Positions 44,097 through 51,643 of a stretch of DNA of 51,643 bases are shown piece after piece. The DNA is taken from the NCBI GenBank assembly GCA_020160875.1, contig JAIUPE010000012.1, positions 1 through 51,643 on the forward strand. Direction: 5' to 3'. The position numbers and the translations under genes were made by a program. Origin of the DNA: Pseudomonadota bacterium (GTDB lineage: Bacteria; Pseudomonadota; Alphaproteobacteria; Rhodospirillales; Rhodospirillaceae). The notes beneath the pieces are model-generated. The model searched no databases, was not told the origin of the DNA, and worked only from the letters and a program-made list of their open reading frames with translations. Positions within the stretch are counted from its first letter, which is position 1. Each line of letters opens with the position of its first letter.

Positions 44097-44225
44097 AACG
44101 CTCTCTCACAACCTCTCGCAAAGAAGGGTCTTATGGCACGCCGGGCATGGCCCGGCCAAGGTCACCATACAGCCCTGAATTATATGGGGATATGACCAAC
44201 CCGCCGAAAGCCGAAAATGGGCCTA

Positions 44226-44274
44226 GCGCCTGATCCCGAAAAGTGGACGCCGGTTTTCGGACAAGATCAGGCGC
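44226..44274. repeat. 49-nt palindromic element, copy 1
   Basis: Outer arms GCGCCTGATC / GATCAGGCGC (10 bp, perfect) and inner arms CCGAAAA / TTTTCGG (7 bp, perfect), with an 11-nt loop and a 4-nt ACAA bulge on the 3' side. It lies between cobS and the J-domain gene stop. A second element of the same length and layout lies at 44961. The core resembles a dispersed repeat seen in alphaproteobacterial intergenic DNA. Confidence 0.85.
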
Positions 44275-44292
44275 AAATCTAAAAAAGTCGGG

Positions 44293-44892
44293 TTAGGTGG
44301 CCGCCGCAAGACCCGCGCGAAGCGTCTGATAGGCTGCGTTGATGACCTTCATCCGGTTCTCCGCCTCCGCGGAACCGCCGTTGGCGTCCGGATGGTACTT
44401 TTTCACCAGCGCTTTATAGCGCTCCTTCAATGTTTCGAGGGTCACGGGTCCTGAGAGGTCGAGCACCTTCATGGCCCGCATGCGTGCCGTGGCGCCGCCA
44501 GGCGTGGCGCGGCTTTGCGCGTCTTCCGCACGGGCCTTCTTTTTGTCCTCGAAATCGGTTCCGGCCGCAAATCCAAACGGATCGTTCACGCGCGCCCCCG
44601 GTCGTCCGGCCCGATAGCCGGCGCCTAAGGTGCCCAACTTCCATGTCGGTCGCTCCCAGGTCGCGGCGCTGCGGATCTCGGCCTCAAGATCGGCGACAGA
44701 TGAGCCGGCATGAAAATCCCAGCGCGCGTTGTAAGCGCGCACATGTTCCAGGCAGTACATGACATAGTCCGCGAGTCGCCGGTCCCTTGGCGCGCGGTAC
44801 TCACCGGCGGCGGCGCAGCCGTCCCAGGCGCACGGCGTCGTCGCCGTGTTTTTGCCGGTGGAACAGGTGAAACGATCGCGTGTTTCGGACAT
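44293..44892 (-). CDS. J-domain (DnaJ-like) protein
   Basis: 199 aa from ATG 44892 (MSETRDRF), after a poorly coding upstream extension. The J domain is at the C-terminus, not the usual N-terminus: LDLSGPVTLETLKERYKALV and KKYHPDANG (HPD) at about 150-190. The N-terminal half has a Cys pair region (FTCSTGKNTATTPCAWDGC) and YCLEHVRAYNARWDF. Such C-terminal J proteins sit beside cobST and bolA in many alphaproteobacteria; the client is unknown. Confidence 0.9.
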   Translation of the reverse strand: MSETRDRFTCSTGKNTATTPCAWDGCAAAGEYRAPRDRRLADYVMYCLEHVRAYNARWDFHAGSSVADLEAEIRSAATWERPTWKLGTLGAGYRAGRPGARVNDPFGFAAGTDFEDKKKARAEDAQSRATPGGATARMRAMKVLDLSGPVTLETLKERYKALVKKYHPDANGGSAEAENRMKVINAAYQTLRAGLAAAT

Positions 44893-44960
44893 CGGTTGAA
44901 TATGGTGAGGGGTCTGAAAATCCGCAATCTTGTTTCTTTTTTCGCGCTGTGCTTCTGCTG

Positions 44961-45009
44961 ATGCGTGACCCCAGAAAGCGGAAACCGGTTTTTGGAAAAG
45001 GTCACGCAT
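44961..45009. repeat. 49-nt palindromic element, copy 2
   Basis: Outer arms ATGCGTGACC / GGTCACGCAT (10 bp, perfect) and near-perfect inner arms CCAGAAA / TTTTTGG, with an 11-nt loop and a 4-nt AAAA bulge in the same place as copy 1. The total length is again 49. The outer stem differs from copy 1 at most positions but remains fully paired. It lies between the J-domain gene and bolA, ending 13 bp before the bolA ATG. Confidence 0.85.
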
Positions 45010-45022
45010 AAAAGAAAGAGCC

Positions 45023-45292
45023 ATGACCACATACGCAAATCGCATCCGCACAAAGCTCACCGAGTCGTTAGCGCCGACGCGTCTCGAGGTCGAGGACGAC
45101 AGCAATCGCCATCATGGCCACGCGGGTGCGCACCCGAGCGGTGAAACGCACTTCAATGTGACGGTTGAATCGGCCGCGTTCGCGGGCAAGAACCGCGTTG
45201 CGCGCCAGCGCCTCGTCTACGGCATCCTCGCCGATGAACTGCGCGAGCGTGTGCACGCGCTGTCGCTGAAGCTCACCGCACCGGGAGAGTAG
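45023..45292 (+). CDS. BolA-family protein
   Basis: 89 aa. The BolA fold shows RIRTKLTESLAPTRLEVEDD, the His-rich RHHGHAGAHP, the signature GETHFNVTVESAAFAGKNRV and LVYGILADELRERVHALSLK. BolA proteins pair with monothiol glutaredoxins to handle iron-sulfur clusters. The second His in the HGHA region is the usual cluster ligand candidate. No glutaredoxin gene is nearby. An AGAAAGAG stretch precedes the ATG. Confidence 0.95.
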   Translation: MTTYANRIRTKLTESLAPTRLEVEDDSNRHHGHAGAHPSGETHFNVTVESAAFAGKNRVARQRLVYGILADELRERVHALSLKLTAPGE

Positions 45293-45301
45293 TCACTCTC
45301 C
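45284..45301. terminator. Palindrome spanning both stop codons of bolA and DUF2889
   Basis: GGAGAGT and ACTCTCC pair perfectly around AGTC. The TAG of bolA and the opposing TGA lie inside, back to back with no spacer. It may serve as a compact two-way 3' end, though there is no U-tract. Confidence 0.45.
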
Positions 45302-45868
45302 TCGATAAAATTCAGGATATTCCCGCTTCACGATGGCGCTGGTGGTCGCCCAAGTGTGGCAGGTGTTGAGGAAGTGCGGCATCGCGCGCGGCTGACCGCT
45401 TGCTTGCTGCTCACTCTGACGCTTCAGCCGCGCGCGAACCATCGTTTGCATCAACGTCGTCGCCACCGGCCCGATCAGTGAGCCCATATGCGTGCAGCCG
45501 TGCGTCGCGCCGAGGAGCGTCGCGACCTTCTGCGTGAAGCCGGGCCGGATCACGAGGCCGGTCAATTTGCCGTAGGCGGGCGCGATCGACGGGCAGATCC
45601 GCCACGGGTGATAGTCCATCGCCGCTTCCGCGGCGGTGATGGTCATCTTGGAATCGACGGTGATGCGTAAGTGCATGTCGTGAATCGGTTCGCCGGCGGG
45701 GATCACGGATTCATTTTGCGAACTGGCGCCCCAGGTGCTGATCGTCTCCGTCTTCACGTCCGTCAGGCGGCCGTCGACGTCCCACTGGCCGTCGGCGCGC
45801 TCATACCCTTGGCAGACGAGGGTGCGTTTGTGCATCAGTTTGCGGGGCACGGGCGGCGGAAGCGGCAT
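45293..45868 (-). CDS. DUF2889 protein, paralogue A
   Basis: 191 aa, one DUF2889 domain: LMHKRTLVCQGYERADGQWD, VDGRLTDVKTET, EPIHDMHLRITVDSKMTITA, AMDYHPWRICPSIAPAYGKL and ATHGCTHMGSLIGPVAT. The conserved His and Cys (CPSI, GCTHM) suggest a metal site, but the function is unknown. It overlaps paralogue B by one base (TGATG), so the two are co-translated. They share about a third of their residues by eye. Confidence 0.9.
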   Translation of the reverse strand: MPLPPPVPRKLMHKRTLVCQGYERADGQWDVDGRLTDVKTETISTWGASSQNESVIPAGEPIHDMHLRITVDSKMTITAAEAAMDYHPWRICPSIAPAYGKLTGLVIRPGFTQKVATLLGATHGCTHMGSLIGPVATTLMQTMVRARLKRQSEQQASGQPRAMPHFLNTCHTWATTSAIVKREYPEFYRGE

Positions 45869-46428
45869 CAGCCTTCTCCCGTATAGAGGCTCGGGAATTG
45901 ATCGCGGGTGACGTCGCCATCAGACTTCCAGGCGTGACATTGATTCACGAAGAATGCGGTCACCGGCTCGCCGCGCGCTTCCTTGTCCTTGAGCGCCTTG
46001 TAGCCGCTGGGCGACAGAAGCTGGTACGCGGTGTTGGCCATCGGGCGCAGAAGGTCGACAAGATGCACGCAGCCTTGCGTGCCGCCGAGCGCCTGACGCA
46101 CGGCGTTATTGAAACCCTTGCCGAGGTTCAAGCCGACCAGTCGCTGGAAATTCGGCGTGATCGACGGGCACATATTGAACGGTGTGTAATCCATCGCCGC
46201 GGCGGCCTCGCGGATATTGAGCGCGGCGTCGATGGTGATGCGCAAGCCCATGCCGTGTACCGGCACGCCGGCTTTCACCTCGCCGCGGTCGGTGCTGGGA
46301 TAGGAGTATGTCTTCGCGTCCGTGAGCCAGCCGTCGATGTCGAACAGGCCGTCCTCGCGCTCGTACCCTTCGCAGGTGATCGTGCGCGTATGAATCAGAT
46401 CGCGGTTGTTTGGGGGCGTTAAAGGCAT
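45868..46428 (-). CDS. DUF2889 protein, paralogue B
   Basis: 186 aa, same domain as its neighbour: LIHTRTITCEGYEREDGLFD, IDGWLTDAKTYSY, HGMGLRITIDAALNIREAAA, AMDYTPFNMCPSITPNFQRL and GTQGCVHLVDLLRPMANT. All conserved His and Cys positions are kept in both copies. It is the first gene of the pair. Tandem DUF2889 genes suggest a heterodimer or subfunctionalised duplicates. Some DUF2889 genes lie near aromatic or lipid catabolism genes, but nothing here supports that. Confidence 0.9.
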   Translation of the reverse strand: MPLTPPNNRDLIHTRTITCEGYEREDGLFDIDGWLTDAKTYSYPSTDRGEVKAGVPVHGMGLRITIDAALNIREAAAAMDYTPFNMCPSITPNFQRLVGLNLGKGFNNAVRQALGGTQGCVHLVDLLRPMANTAYQLLSPSGYKALKDKEARGEPVTAFFVNQCHAWKSDGDVTRDQFPSLYTGEG

Positions 46429-46502
46429 TCGGCGGATATACGCGCGCGCGTCAAACCCGGCAAGCGCAGGGCCGTTCTAGCAGCTATGCAGGGAAAATAG
46501 CG

Positions 46503-46949
46503 CTAAGCCGCCCCGTAGCTCTCGCCATAGATATAGGCGTTGCGGTCCTTAAGATCCTGTTCCAATTCGCCGTTATAGACGGCGTACAGGTCGCGGACCG
46601 AGACCATGCCGACGACCTTGTTATCCTCGACCACCGGCAGATGGCGGTAATTGCGGCTTTTCATCATGCGAATGGCGTCGGACGCCGTGTCGGACGGCGC
46701 CAGCGTATCGGGATCGGTGGTCATGACGTCGCGTACGGGCGTCGCGTCGGGGTCGAGACCGGCGGCGACAACGCGCACGGTCATGTCGCGTTCGGTGACG
46801 ATCCCCACCAATCGCTCGAGGTCCATGACGAGCACGGCCGCGATCTTTTTATCGCGCATCAGGCGCGCGGCCTGGCGCACCGTATCGCGGGGGGACACCT
46901 TATGCAGGATTTGGTCGCCGATGACGTCGGGTACAATTCTTCGGATCAT
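46503..46949 (-). CDS. Two-CBS-domain protein
   Basis: 148 aa from ATG 46949, chosen because AGGAG lies 8 bp upstream. Two CBS domains fill it: HKVSPRDTVRQAARLMRDKK with LVGIVTERDMTVRV, and PSDTASDAIRMMKSRNYRHL with VVGMVSVRDLYAVY. Stand-alone CBS pairs bind adenine nucleotides and tune partner enzymes or channels; the partner is not evident. The C-terminus ends YIYGESYGAA. Confidence 0.92.
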   Translation of the reverse strand: MIRRIVPDVIGDQILHKVSPRDTVRQAARLMRDKKIAAVLVMDLERLVGIVTERDMTVRVVAAGLDPDATPVRDVMTTDPDTLAPSDTASDAIRMMKSRNYRHLPVVEDNKVVGMVSVRDLYAVYNGELEQDLKDRNAYIYGESYGAA

Positions 46950-47113
46950 GACGCGCTCCTTCAATCGCTGTTGAAAGGGGTGGCACGACAAGCCTGACAG
47001 TCCTTTGATGAGGACGTGGTAGGCCTCCTCAAGAACGAAGCGTGAGTGTGACCTTGGCCCGGAAAGCGGTCAATGGTCCGAGGGGTCCCGGGCGGCTGTT
47101 ACGCGGACTGGAC

Positions 47114-48424
47114 TCAGCCCGAACGGTCCGCCGCCATGGCTTCGGACGCACTCTCGTCGTTCGGCTTGGGCGGCGTGACGCGCACCAGGGTCAACTGATT
47201 GCGCGCACGGCGTAAAACCTCGAATCGGAACCCGTGGAACAGGAATTTTTGACCGGGTTCCGGGATCGTACGGGCTTCGTAAAGCACAAGACCCGCTACG
47301 GTTGAGGCCTTGTCGTCCGGCAGGTCCCAGTCGAATTCGCGGTTCAGGTCGCGCAACGTCACGCTGCCGTCGATGAGATAGGAGCCATTGGTTTGCGGCC
47401 GCACGCCGGCCACGGCGACATCGTGCTCGTCGCGGATGTCGCCGACGATCTCTTCCAGAATGTCTTCCAGCGTCAGCGCGCCCAGAAGCGTGCCGTACTC
47501 GTCCACCACCATGGCGAAATGCTCGCGGCGGGCGCGGAAGGCGTTGAGCTGGTCGAGCAACGTGGTGGTCGCGGGAATGAACCAAGGCTTGATGGCCAGG
47601 CGCACCACGTCGACCTTTTCGGCTTGGCCTTCCACCGATTCCAGGGCGCGCAGAAGCGCCTTCGCGTGGATGAGGCCGACGATATTGTCCGGCTGATCGC
47701 GCCACAACGGAATACGGGAGTAGGGCGACGCGGCCATCTGTTCGATGATCTGCGCGATGGGAAGGTCCGCGTCGATGGTGATGAGTTTTTGGCGGTGCAC
47801 CATCACGTCGCTGACGGGGTATTCGGCGAGATCGAGCACGCTGCGCAGCATGGCGCGTTCGTGTTTGACCTCGTGGATGATCTGCTTGTCGGCCATCTGC
47901 ACTTCGATCGCGCCGCGCAACTCCGCCAGGACTTCCTTGGCCGAGCGCGAGACGGTGGTGCTCAGTTTGAACATGCGCAGGGCGCCGTTCACAAAATATT
48001 CAATCGCCGCGTTGAACGGCTTGAACAGGCGCATGAGAAAATACATGACGCCCGCGCACTTGAGCGAAGCGGAAGTGGTGTACAACAACGCGTAGGTCTT
48101 CGGCAGGATCTCGCCGTAGATCACCACCAGCACGGTCATGATGGCGGTGGCATAGAATACGCCCTCGTTGCCGAACATATCGATCATGAGGCTGGTGGTC
48201 AGTGCTGAAGCCAGGATGTTGACGAGGTTGTTGCCGAGAAGAACGGTCGAGATCATCTCCTCGCGTTCGTCCAGAAGTTTGGCCACTGTGCCGGCGCGCG
48301 GATCGCCCTCGGACTCCAGTTGGTGCATCAGTGGCTTTGATGCGGTGGTCAAAGCGGTTTCCGCGACCGAAAAGAACGCTGCGACGGTCAGCAGCACAAG
48401 TACCGCGAAAAGAACGAAAAGCAT
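47114..48424 (-). CDS. CNNM/CorC (HlyC) family membrane protein
   Basis: 436 aa from ATG 48424 (MLFVLFAVLVLLTVAAFF), with GAGGAA upstream. A DUF21 membrane domain with about four helices (residues 1-185: FFSVAETALTTASK, VLLGNNLVNILASALTT) is followed by a CBS pair (about 205-330) and a CorC-HlyC C-terminal domain (SYLIDGSVTLRDLNREFDWD, FRFEVLRRARNQLTLVRV). The family is linked to magnesium and cobalt efflux. It lies just downstream of aroB, same strand. Confidence 0.93.
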   Translation of the reverse strand: MLFVLFAVLVLLTVAAFFSVAETALTTASKPLMHQLESEGDPRAGTVAKLLDEREEMISTVLLGNNLVNILASALTTSLMIDMFGNEGVFYATAIMTVLVVIYGEILPKTYALLYTTSASLKCAGVMYFLMRLFKPFNAAIEYFVNGALRMFKLSTTVSRSAKEVLAELRGAIEVQMADKQIIHEVKHERAMLRSVLDLAEYPVSDVMVHRQKLITIDADLPIAQIIEQMAASPYSRIPLWRDQPDNIVGLIHAKALLRALESVEGQAEKVDVVRLAIKPWFIPATTTLLDQLNAFRARREHFAMVVDEYGTLLGALTLEDILEEIVGDIRDEHDVAVAGVRPQTNGSYLIDGSVTLRDLNREFDWDLPDDKASTVAGLVLYEARTIPEPGQKFLFHGFRFEVLRRARNQLTLVRVTPPKPNDESASEAMAADRSG

Positions 48425-48465
48425 GGCAAGTTCCTCACAAGGAACGGTGAAGCGGAAATGGTGGA

Positions 48466-49626
48466 TTAAGAGGCGAGCGCCGCGGTCAAGGTCGCCTCGA
48501 GCGCGGTGGCGGGAACGTCGCGGGACATGAAGGCGTCGCCGATCCGGCGCGCGAGCACGAAATTCACGGCGCCGTCCTTCATCTTCTTGTCCTGACTCAT
48601 ATGCGCGATGAGCATCGCTGGCGTGATCGCGCCGCGCGTGCTGTGGCGCGGCGGATCGACTGGCAGGCCCACGGCTTTCAGATGCGCGCGCACGCGGGCT
48701 GCGTCTGCGGCGGGACAAAGGCCAAGGCGCGCGGAAAGTTCGAACGCCAGGACCATGCCGATCGCCACGGCCTCGCCGTGCAACAGGTTGCCGCCATAGC
48801 CCATCTCGGCTTCCAGCGCATGGCCGAAGGTATGGCCGAGGTTCAGAAGGGCGCGTACGCCGCCTTCCTTTTCGTCGGCCGCGACGACTTTGGCTTTTGC
48901 GTTGCAGCTGGTCACGATCGCCTCGCGCAAGGCGGCGTGCCCGCCATCCAGTGCGGCGGCGCCGTTTTTCTCAAGCCAGGCCCAGAAGTCTGCGTCTCCG
49001 AGCAGGCCGTATTTGGCCACTTCGGCGTAGCCGGCGAGCAATTCGCGGCGCGGTAGCGTGGCGAGGACGTCGGTATCGGCGATCACCAGGCGCGGCTGAT
49101 GGAAACTGCCGACGAGATTCTTGCCGGCGGCGGTGTTGATGCCGGTCTTGCCGCCCACCGAACTGTCGACCTGCGACAACAGGGTGGTCGGGATCTGTAC
49201 GAAGTCCACGCCGCGCATAAGGACCGAGGCGGCAAAACCGGCAAGATCGCCGATCACGCCGCCGCCGAGGGCGACAATCATGGTGCCGCGCTCGCACTTG
49301 GCCGCCAGCATCGCGTCCAGAAGTTTGGCGAGATGGTCGAAGTCCTTGCTCGCTTCACCCGCGGGGATGATCGCATGGTCGGCGCGGATGCCGGCGTTCG
49401 TCAGCGCCTGTGTCAGCGGCGCGAGATACAGCGGCGCGACATTGCTATCGGTGACGATGAAGACGCGCTTCTGGGACAGCACGGGCGCCATCAGCGCTGC
49501 GGCCTGCGCGAGCAAATCCCGCCCGACGTGAATGTCGTAGGACCGCGCGCCCAGGGGCACGCGCACCACTGTTGCGGTTTCCCGCGCGCTTTCGGAAGAA
49601 GAGGGGGCCGTCATGGCTGAGGGCAT
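48466..49626 (-). CDS. aroB: 3-dehydroquinate synthase
   Basis: 386 aa, NAD- and metal-dependent second step of the shikimate pathway. Motifs are IIPAGEASKDFDHL, VALGGGVIGDLAGFAAS, IPTTLLSQVDSSVGGKTGIN, GYAEVAKYGLLGD, LLNLGHTFGHALEAE and LLHGEAVAIGMVL (metal ligands Glu and His). The start is ATG 49626 or 49614. It begins 6 bp after aroK, forming an aroK-aroB operon that continues into the CNNM gene. Confidence 0.97.
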   Translation of the reverse strand: MPSAMTAPSSSESARETATVVRVPLGARSYDIHVGRDLLAQAAALMAPVLSQKRVFIVTDSNVAPLYLAPLTQALTNAGIRADHAIIPAGEASKDFDHLAKLLDAMLAAKCERGTMIVALGGGVIGDLAGFAASVLMRGVDFVQIPTTLLSQVDSSVGGKTGINTAAGKNLVGSFHQPRLVIADTDVLATLPRRELLAGYAEVAKYGLLGDADFWAWLEKNGAAALDGGHAALREAIVTSCNAKAKVVAADEKEGGVRALLNLGHTFGHALEAEMGYGGNLLHGEAVAIGMVLAFELSARLGLCPAADAARVRAHLKAVGLPVDPPRHSTRGAITPAMLIAHMSQDKKMKDGAVNFVLARRIGDAFMSRDVPATALEATLTAALAS

Positions 49627-49632
49627 CGCGTG

Positions 49633-50226
49633 TCAGTCTTTCGTGATGAGCCGCGCGCCCAGGAACTCCTCGACGGCGGCGAGCACGCGGGTGCAGGTCA
49701 AGGTCGGATTGTCATGGCCCGTTTCGACGGCGATGTCGGACTCGGCATAGACCGGGTAACGCACGTCGATCAGGCGCGCGAGCACTTCGCGCGGATCGCT
49801 TCCGTTCAGAAGCGGGCGGTGCGTGCGGCCTCTCGTGCGCTGCGACAGGGTATCGAGGTCGGCTTTCAGCCACACGGAAACCGCACGCTCCCGAATCAGC
49901 GCCCGCGTGTCAGGGTCCATGAAGGCGCCTCCGCCGGCCGCCAAGATGCTTGGCGTGCCATGCAGGAGGCGGGTCATGACGCGGCGCTCGCCGTCACGGA
50001 AGTAGGGTTCCCCGTATTTCTGGAAAATCTCGGCGATGGAGCATCCGGCCGCCTGTTCGATCTCCGCATCGGCGTCGATGAAAGGGATGCCCAGGCGTCC
50101 GGCGAGGCGGCGGCCGATGCAGCTCTTGCCCGCACCCATCAGTCCCACGAGCACGATGGTGCGGTCGAGGGCGCCCTCGTTTTTGGGCGCCCCGCTTTTT
50201 TCGCTCGGGCCTTGGGTCTGGACCAT
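49633..50226 (-). CDS. aroK: Shikimate kinase
   Basis: 197 aa from ATG 50226; an in-frame GTG at 50235 is possible. The P-loop is LVGLMGAGKSCIGRRLA, the substrate site is IPFIDADAEIE and YFRDGERRV, GGG is in ILAAGGGAF, and the lid is RTHRPLLNG. The N-terminus has about 20 extra polar residues. It phosphorylates shikimate at O3, the fifth pathway step. The stop lies 6 bp before aroB. Confidence 0.96.
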   Translation of the reverse strand: MVQTQGPSEKSGAPKNEGALDRTIVLVGLMGAGKSCIGRRLAGRLGIPFIDADAEIEQAAGCSIAEIFQKYGEPYFRDGERRVMTRLLHGTPSILAAGGGAFMDPDTRALIRERAVSVWLKADLDTLSQRTRGRTHRPLLNGSDPREVLARLIDVRYPVYAESDIAVETGHDNPTLTCTRVLAAVEEFLGARLITKD

Positions 50227-50354
50227 TTCACTCACGGGATCGCGTTGCTCAACGCCTTGTCATATCAATTAAGTCTTTGGTTGCATGGACATTATCACAC
50301 GCGTTCATTAGTGTCTGCCTAACGGCTGATCGGTAAAATAAGGGCTATTGGAGC

Positions 50355-50486
50355 ATGGTGAAATTCGTCGTTCTGGGTGTGCTTGCGCTGGTGGTGGCCG
50401 GGGCCATCGTCCTTATGACATGGGATATGCCGGCGCCGACGACCACCATTGAAAAAGTGATTCCGAATGAGCGTTTCAATAAATAA
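50355..50486 (+). CDS. Small single-pass membrane protein (43 aa)
   Basis: ATG 50355 with GGAG 4 bp upstream. The protein is a single membrane helix (FVVLGVLALVVAGAIVLMTW) and a short conserved-looking tail, DMPAPTTTIEKVIPNERFNK. Short proteins with the same TWD-PAP-xKVIPN tail occur beside large secreted proteins near aroK in alphaproteobacteria, from memory. It overlaps the next gene by 20 nt in another frame. The function is unknown, perhaps an inner-membrane partner. Confidence 0.78.
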   Translation: MVKFVVLGVLALVVAGAIVLMTWDMPAPTTTIEKVIPNERFNK

Positions 50487-51643
50487 GCCACCCCGCGCGG
50501 CGCGCGGGGCGTTTTTCACGTCGTCCGCCGCGCTCATTGGCGCGGCTTTTTTGCTGGGCTCACAGGCCTTTGCGCAGAGCGCGCCCGTGTCGCTTCTTCC
50601 GTCCCAAGCGCCTGCGCCGGACGCCGCCACGGCGCCCGAGCCGCCCGTGCCCGACGATGCGGAACCGGCCGAGGAATCTTCGGCCCCTGCGATTTCCTCG
50701 AGCAGCCTCGATGCGCCCAGCACCGACCGCATTGGATTGATCGATGCCGCCGGCGGCGGCTTCTCCGCCGACATGTGGCACGGCACCGATCTTGAACTCC
50801 TGCGCCGTGTGCTGCCGCAACTTCCGCGGCGAATGGACTCCCTGGCGCAACGCCGGCTCGCGCGCGCGCTCTTGCTCTCCGCGGCCGCGCCGCCCGCAGC
50901 GCCGGGCCCCGCGGCGCCGCCCGTGGTCGGTGGGGATAACGCCAGTCCGGCACCGCCCGCGCCTCCCGCGCAGTGGCTTCTCGAAACGCGCTTGATCGGC
51001 CTTGCCGCCATCGGCGATTGGGACGATGCCCTGGCCCTGATGGACCTCGTGCCCGCCGATCAGATGACCGACGGCCTTCGTAAACTGCGCGCCGACGGCG
51101 CGATGATCACGGGTCGTACCAACGACGCCTGCGCCGAAGCGCAAACCGCCCTCAGCGCCACGGGGGATGCGTACTGGCAGAAGATCCAGATTTACTGCAA
51201 CTTCGCCAACAACCAGGCCAGTGCCGCGTCCCTCGGCCTTTCGGTGCTGCGCGAACAAGGCGTGCAGGACCCGCTGTTTTTCTGGACGGTCGATCTTCTG
51301 AACGGCAACCGTCGTCTCAGCCCGCCCAATCTCGGACGGCCCGAGCCCGTGCACCTCATGATGCTCGCGAAAGCCGGCGGCCCTGTGCCGGATTCGATCA
51401 TTCAGGGCGGTGACCCGACGACGCTGGCCGTTGTCTCTGGCATCGCGCCGCCGCCCGACGATAAGAACGACAAGACACCCGCCGCGCAGAAGGCCGAGCG
51501 CGCCAAGCTCGCCGCGGAATCGCGCATCACCGTGGCCGAGCGCGCGGTCGCCGCCGGCACCCTCGACGCCGAACGCCTGCGTCTCCTTTATCGCCAGATG
51601 AACATCAAGGACGAAGCGCCGCCGGCATTGGCGACGGTCACCG
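50467..51643 (+). CDS. Large secreted helical-repeat protein, 3' end outside the window
   Basis: The frame opens at ATG 50467 and is still open at the window end (392 codons). A signal peptide (TSSAALIGAAFLLGSQAFA, cleaved before QSAPV) is followed by a Pro/Ala/Glu-rich linker (about 45-90). Helical, TPR-like segments come next (WLLETRLIGLAAIGDWDDAL and AYWQKIQIYCNFANNQASAA). The same arrangement, a very long periplasmic protein after aroK and a small membrane protein, is recurrent in alphaproteobacteria; annotation names such as antifreeze glycopeptide polyprotein carry no functional weight. The Ala-rich composition fits. Confidence 0.85.
   Translation, partial: MSVSINKPPRAARGAFFTSSAALIGAAFLLGSQAFAQSAPVSLLPSQAPAPDAATAPEPPVPDDAEPAEESSAPAISSSSLDAPSTDRIGLIDAAGGGFSADMWHGTDLELLRRVLPQLPRRMDSLAQRRLARALLLSAAAPPAAPGPAAPPVVGGDNASPAPPAPPAQWLLETRLIGLAAIGDWDDALALMDLVPADQMTDGLRKLRADGAMITGRTNDACAEAQTALSATGDAYWQKIQIYCNFANNQASAASLGLSVLREQGVQDPLFFWTVDLLNGNRRLSPPNLGRPEPVHLMMLAKAGGPVPDSIIQGGDPTTLAVVSGIAPPPDDKNDKTPAAQKAERAKLAAESRITVAERAVAAGTLDAERLRLLYRQMNIKDEAPPALATVT

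Noticed and set aside
44097-44225. Cobalamin riboswitch near cobS/cobT
   Set aside because: No B12-box or matching stem arrangement could be recognised; cobST is also on the opposite side of this spacer from any leader of that type.

Overview
The window is GC-rich, gene-dense chromosomal DNA from an alphaproteobacterium. The evidence is a CtrA orthologue with a nearby ChpT-type histidine phosphotransferase, GANTC (CcrM-type) sites in the ctrA upstream region, an alphaproteobacterial flagellar cluster, the cobS-cobT / J-domain / bolA neighbourhood, two DUF2889 genes, and an aroK-aroB pair beside a CNNM/CorC-type protein. The gene mix would fit a Caulobacter-related or Rhizomicrobium/Micropepsaceae-like lineage, but the species cannot be fixed from sequence alone. 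No rRNA, tRNA, CRISPR array, prophage or integrase was seen. The only mobile-type gene is one RAYT (REP-associated tyrosine transposase).

Layout. 1-4.9 kb: a gene tail, a MarR regulator with a duplicated 3' tail, pyrD plus a HAD phosphatase, and the opposing DUF3553-moaA-nadK operon. 4.9-17.2 kb: a regulatory and motility block, with chpT-like, single-domain receiver and cheR on the plus strand, ctrA on the minus strand, and a divergent fliI-fliJ operon. The minus-strand series flhA, flhF, flhG, FliK-like, J-domain/SH3 follows. The block joins the CckA-ChpT-CtrA output arm to flagellar export, length control and polar placement. 17.3-26.5 kb: accessory region with a RAYT and its palindrome, a deiminase homologue lacking catalytic residues, ada, an OmpA porin, several small secreted proteins and a cytochrome-fused FTR1 iron permease. 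26.6-31.4 kb: DUF1501/DUF1800 pair and a two-domain PPK2 kinase.

31.6-39.2 kb: glycolysis (gap, pgk), three small membrane transporters packed almost without spacing, accA with a triplicated 98-bp 3' end, a DUF4743-Nudix protein, an unknown membrane/coiled-coil pair, and rpmB. 39.2-51.6 kb: DUF3291, a secreted repeat-like protein, LysR, cobT-cobS, a J-domain gene between two 49-nt palindromic elements, bolA, two DUF2889 paralogues, CBS, CNNM, aroB-aroK, and a large secreted protein that runs off the end.

Most of the window is ordinary core genome. The signals most worth a second look are: (1) the three identical 98-bp units at the accA 3' end, bounded by a 12-bp microhomology; (2) the paired 49-nt elements with the same architecture but different, fully compensated outer stems; (3) the agmatine-deiminase homologue lacking its His and Cys; (4) the duplicated marR tail with an inserted palindrome; (5) the palindrome-rich ctrA/fliI spacer. 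I did not find a clear new multi-gene system such as a defence island or a biosynthetic cluster.
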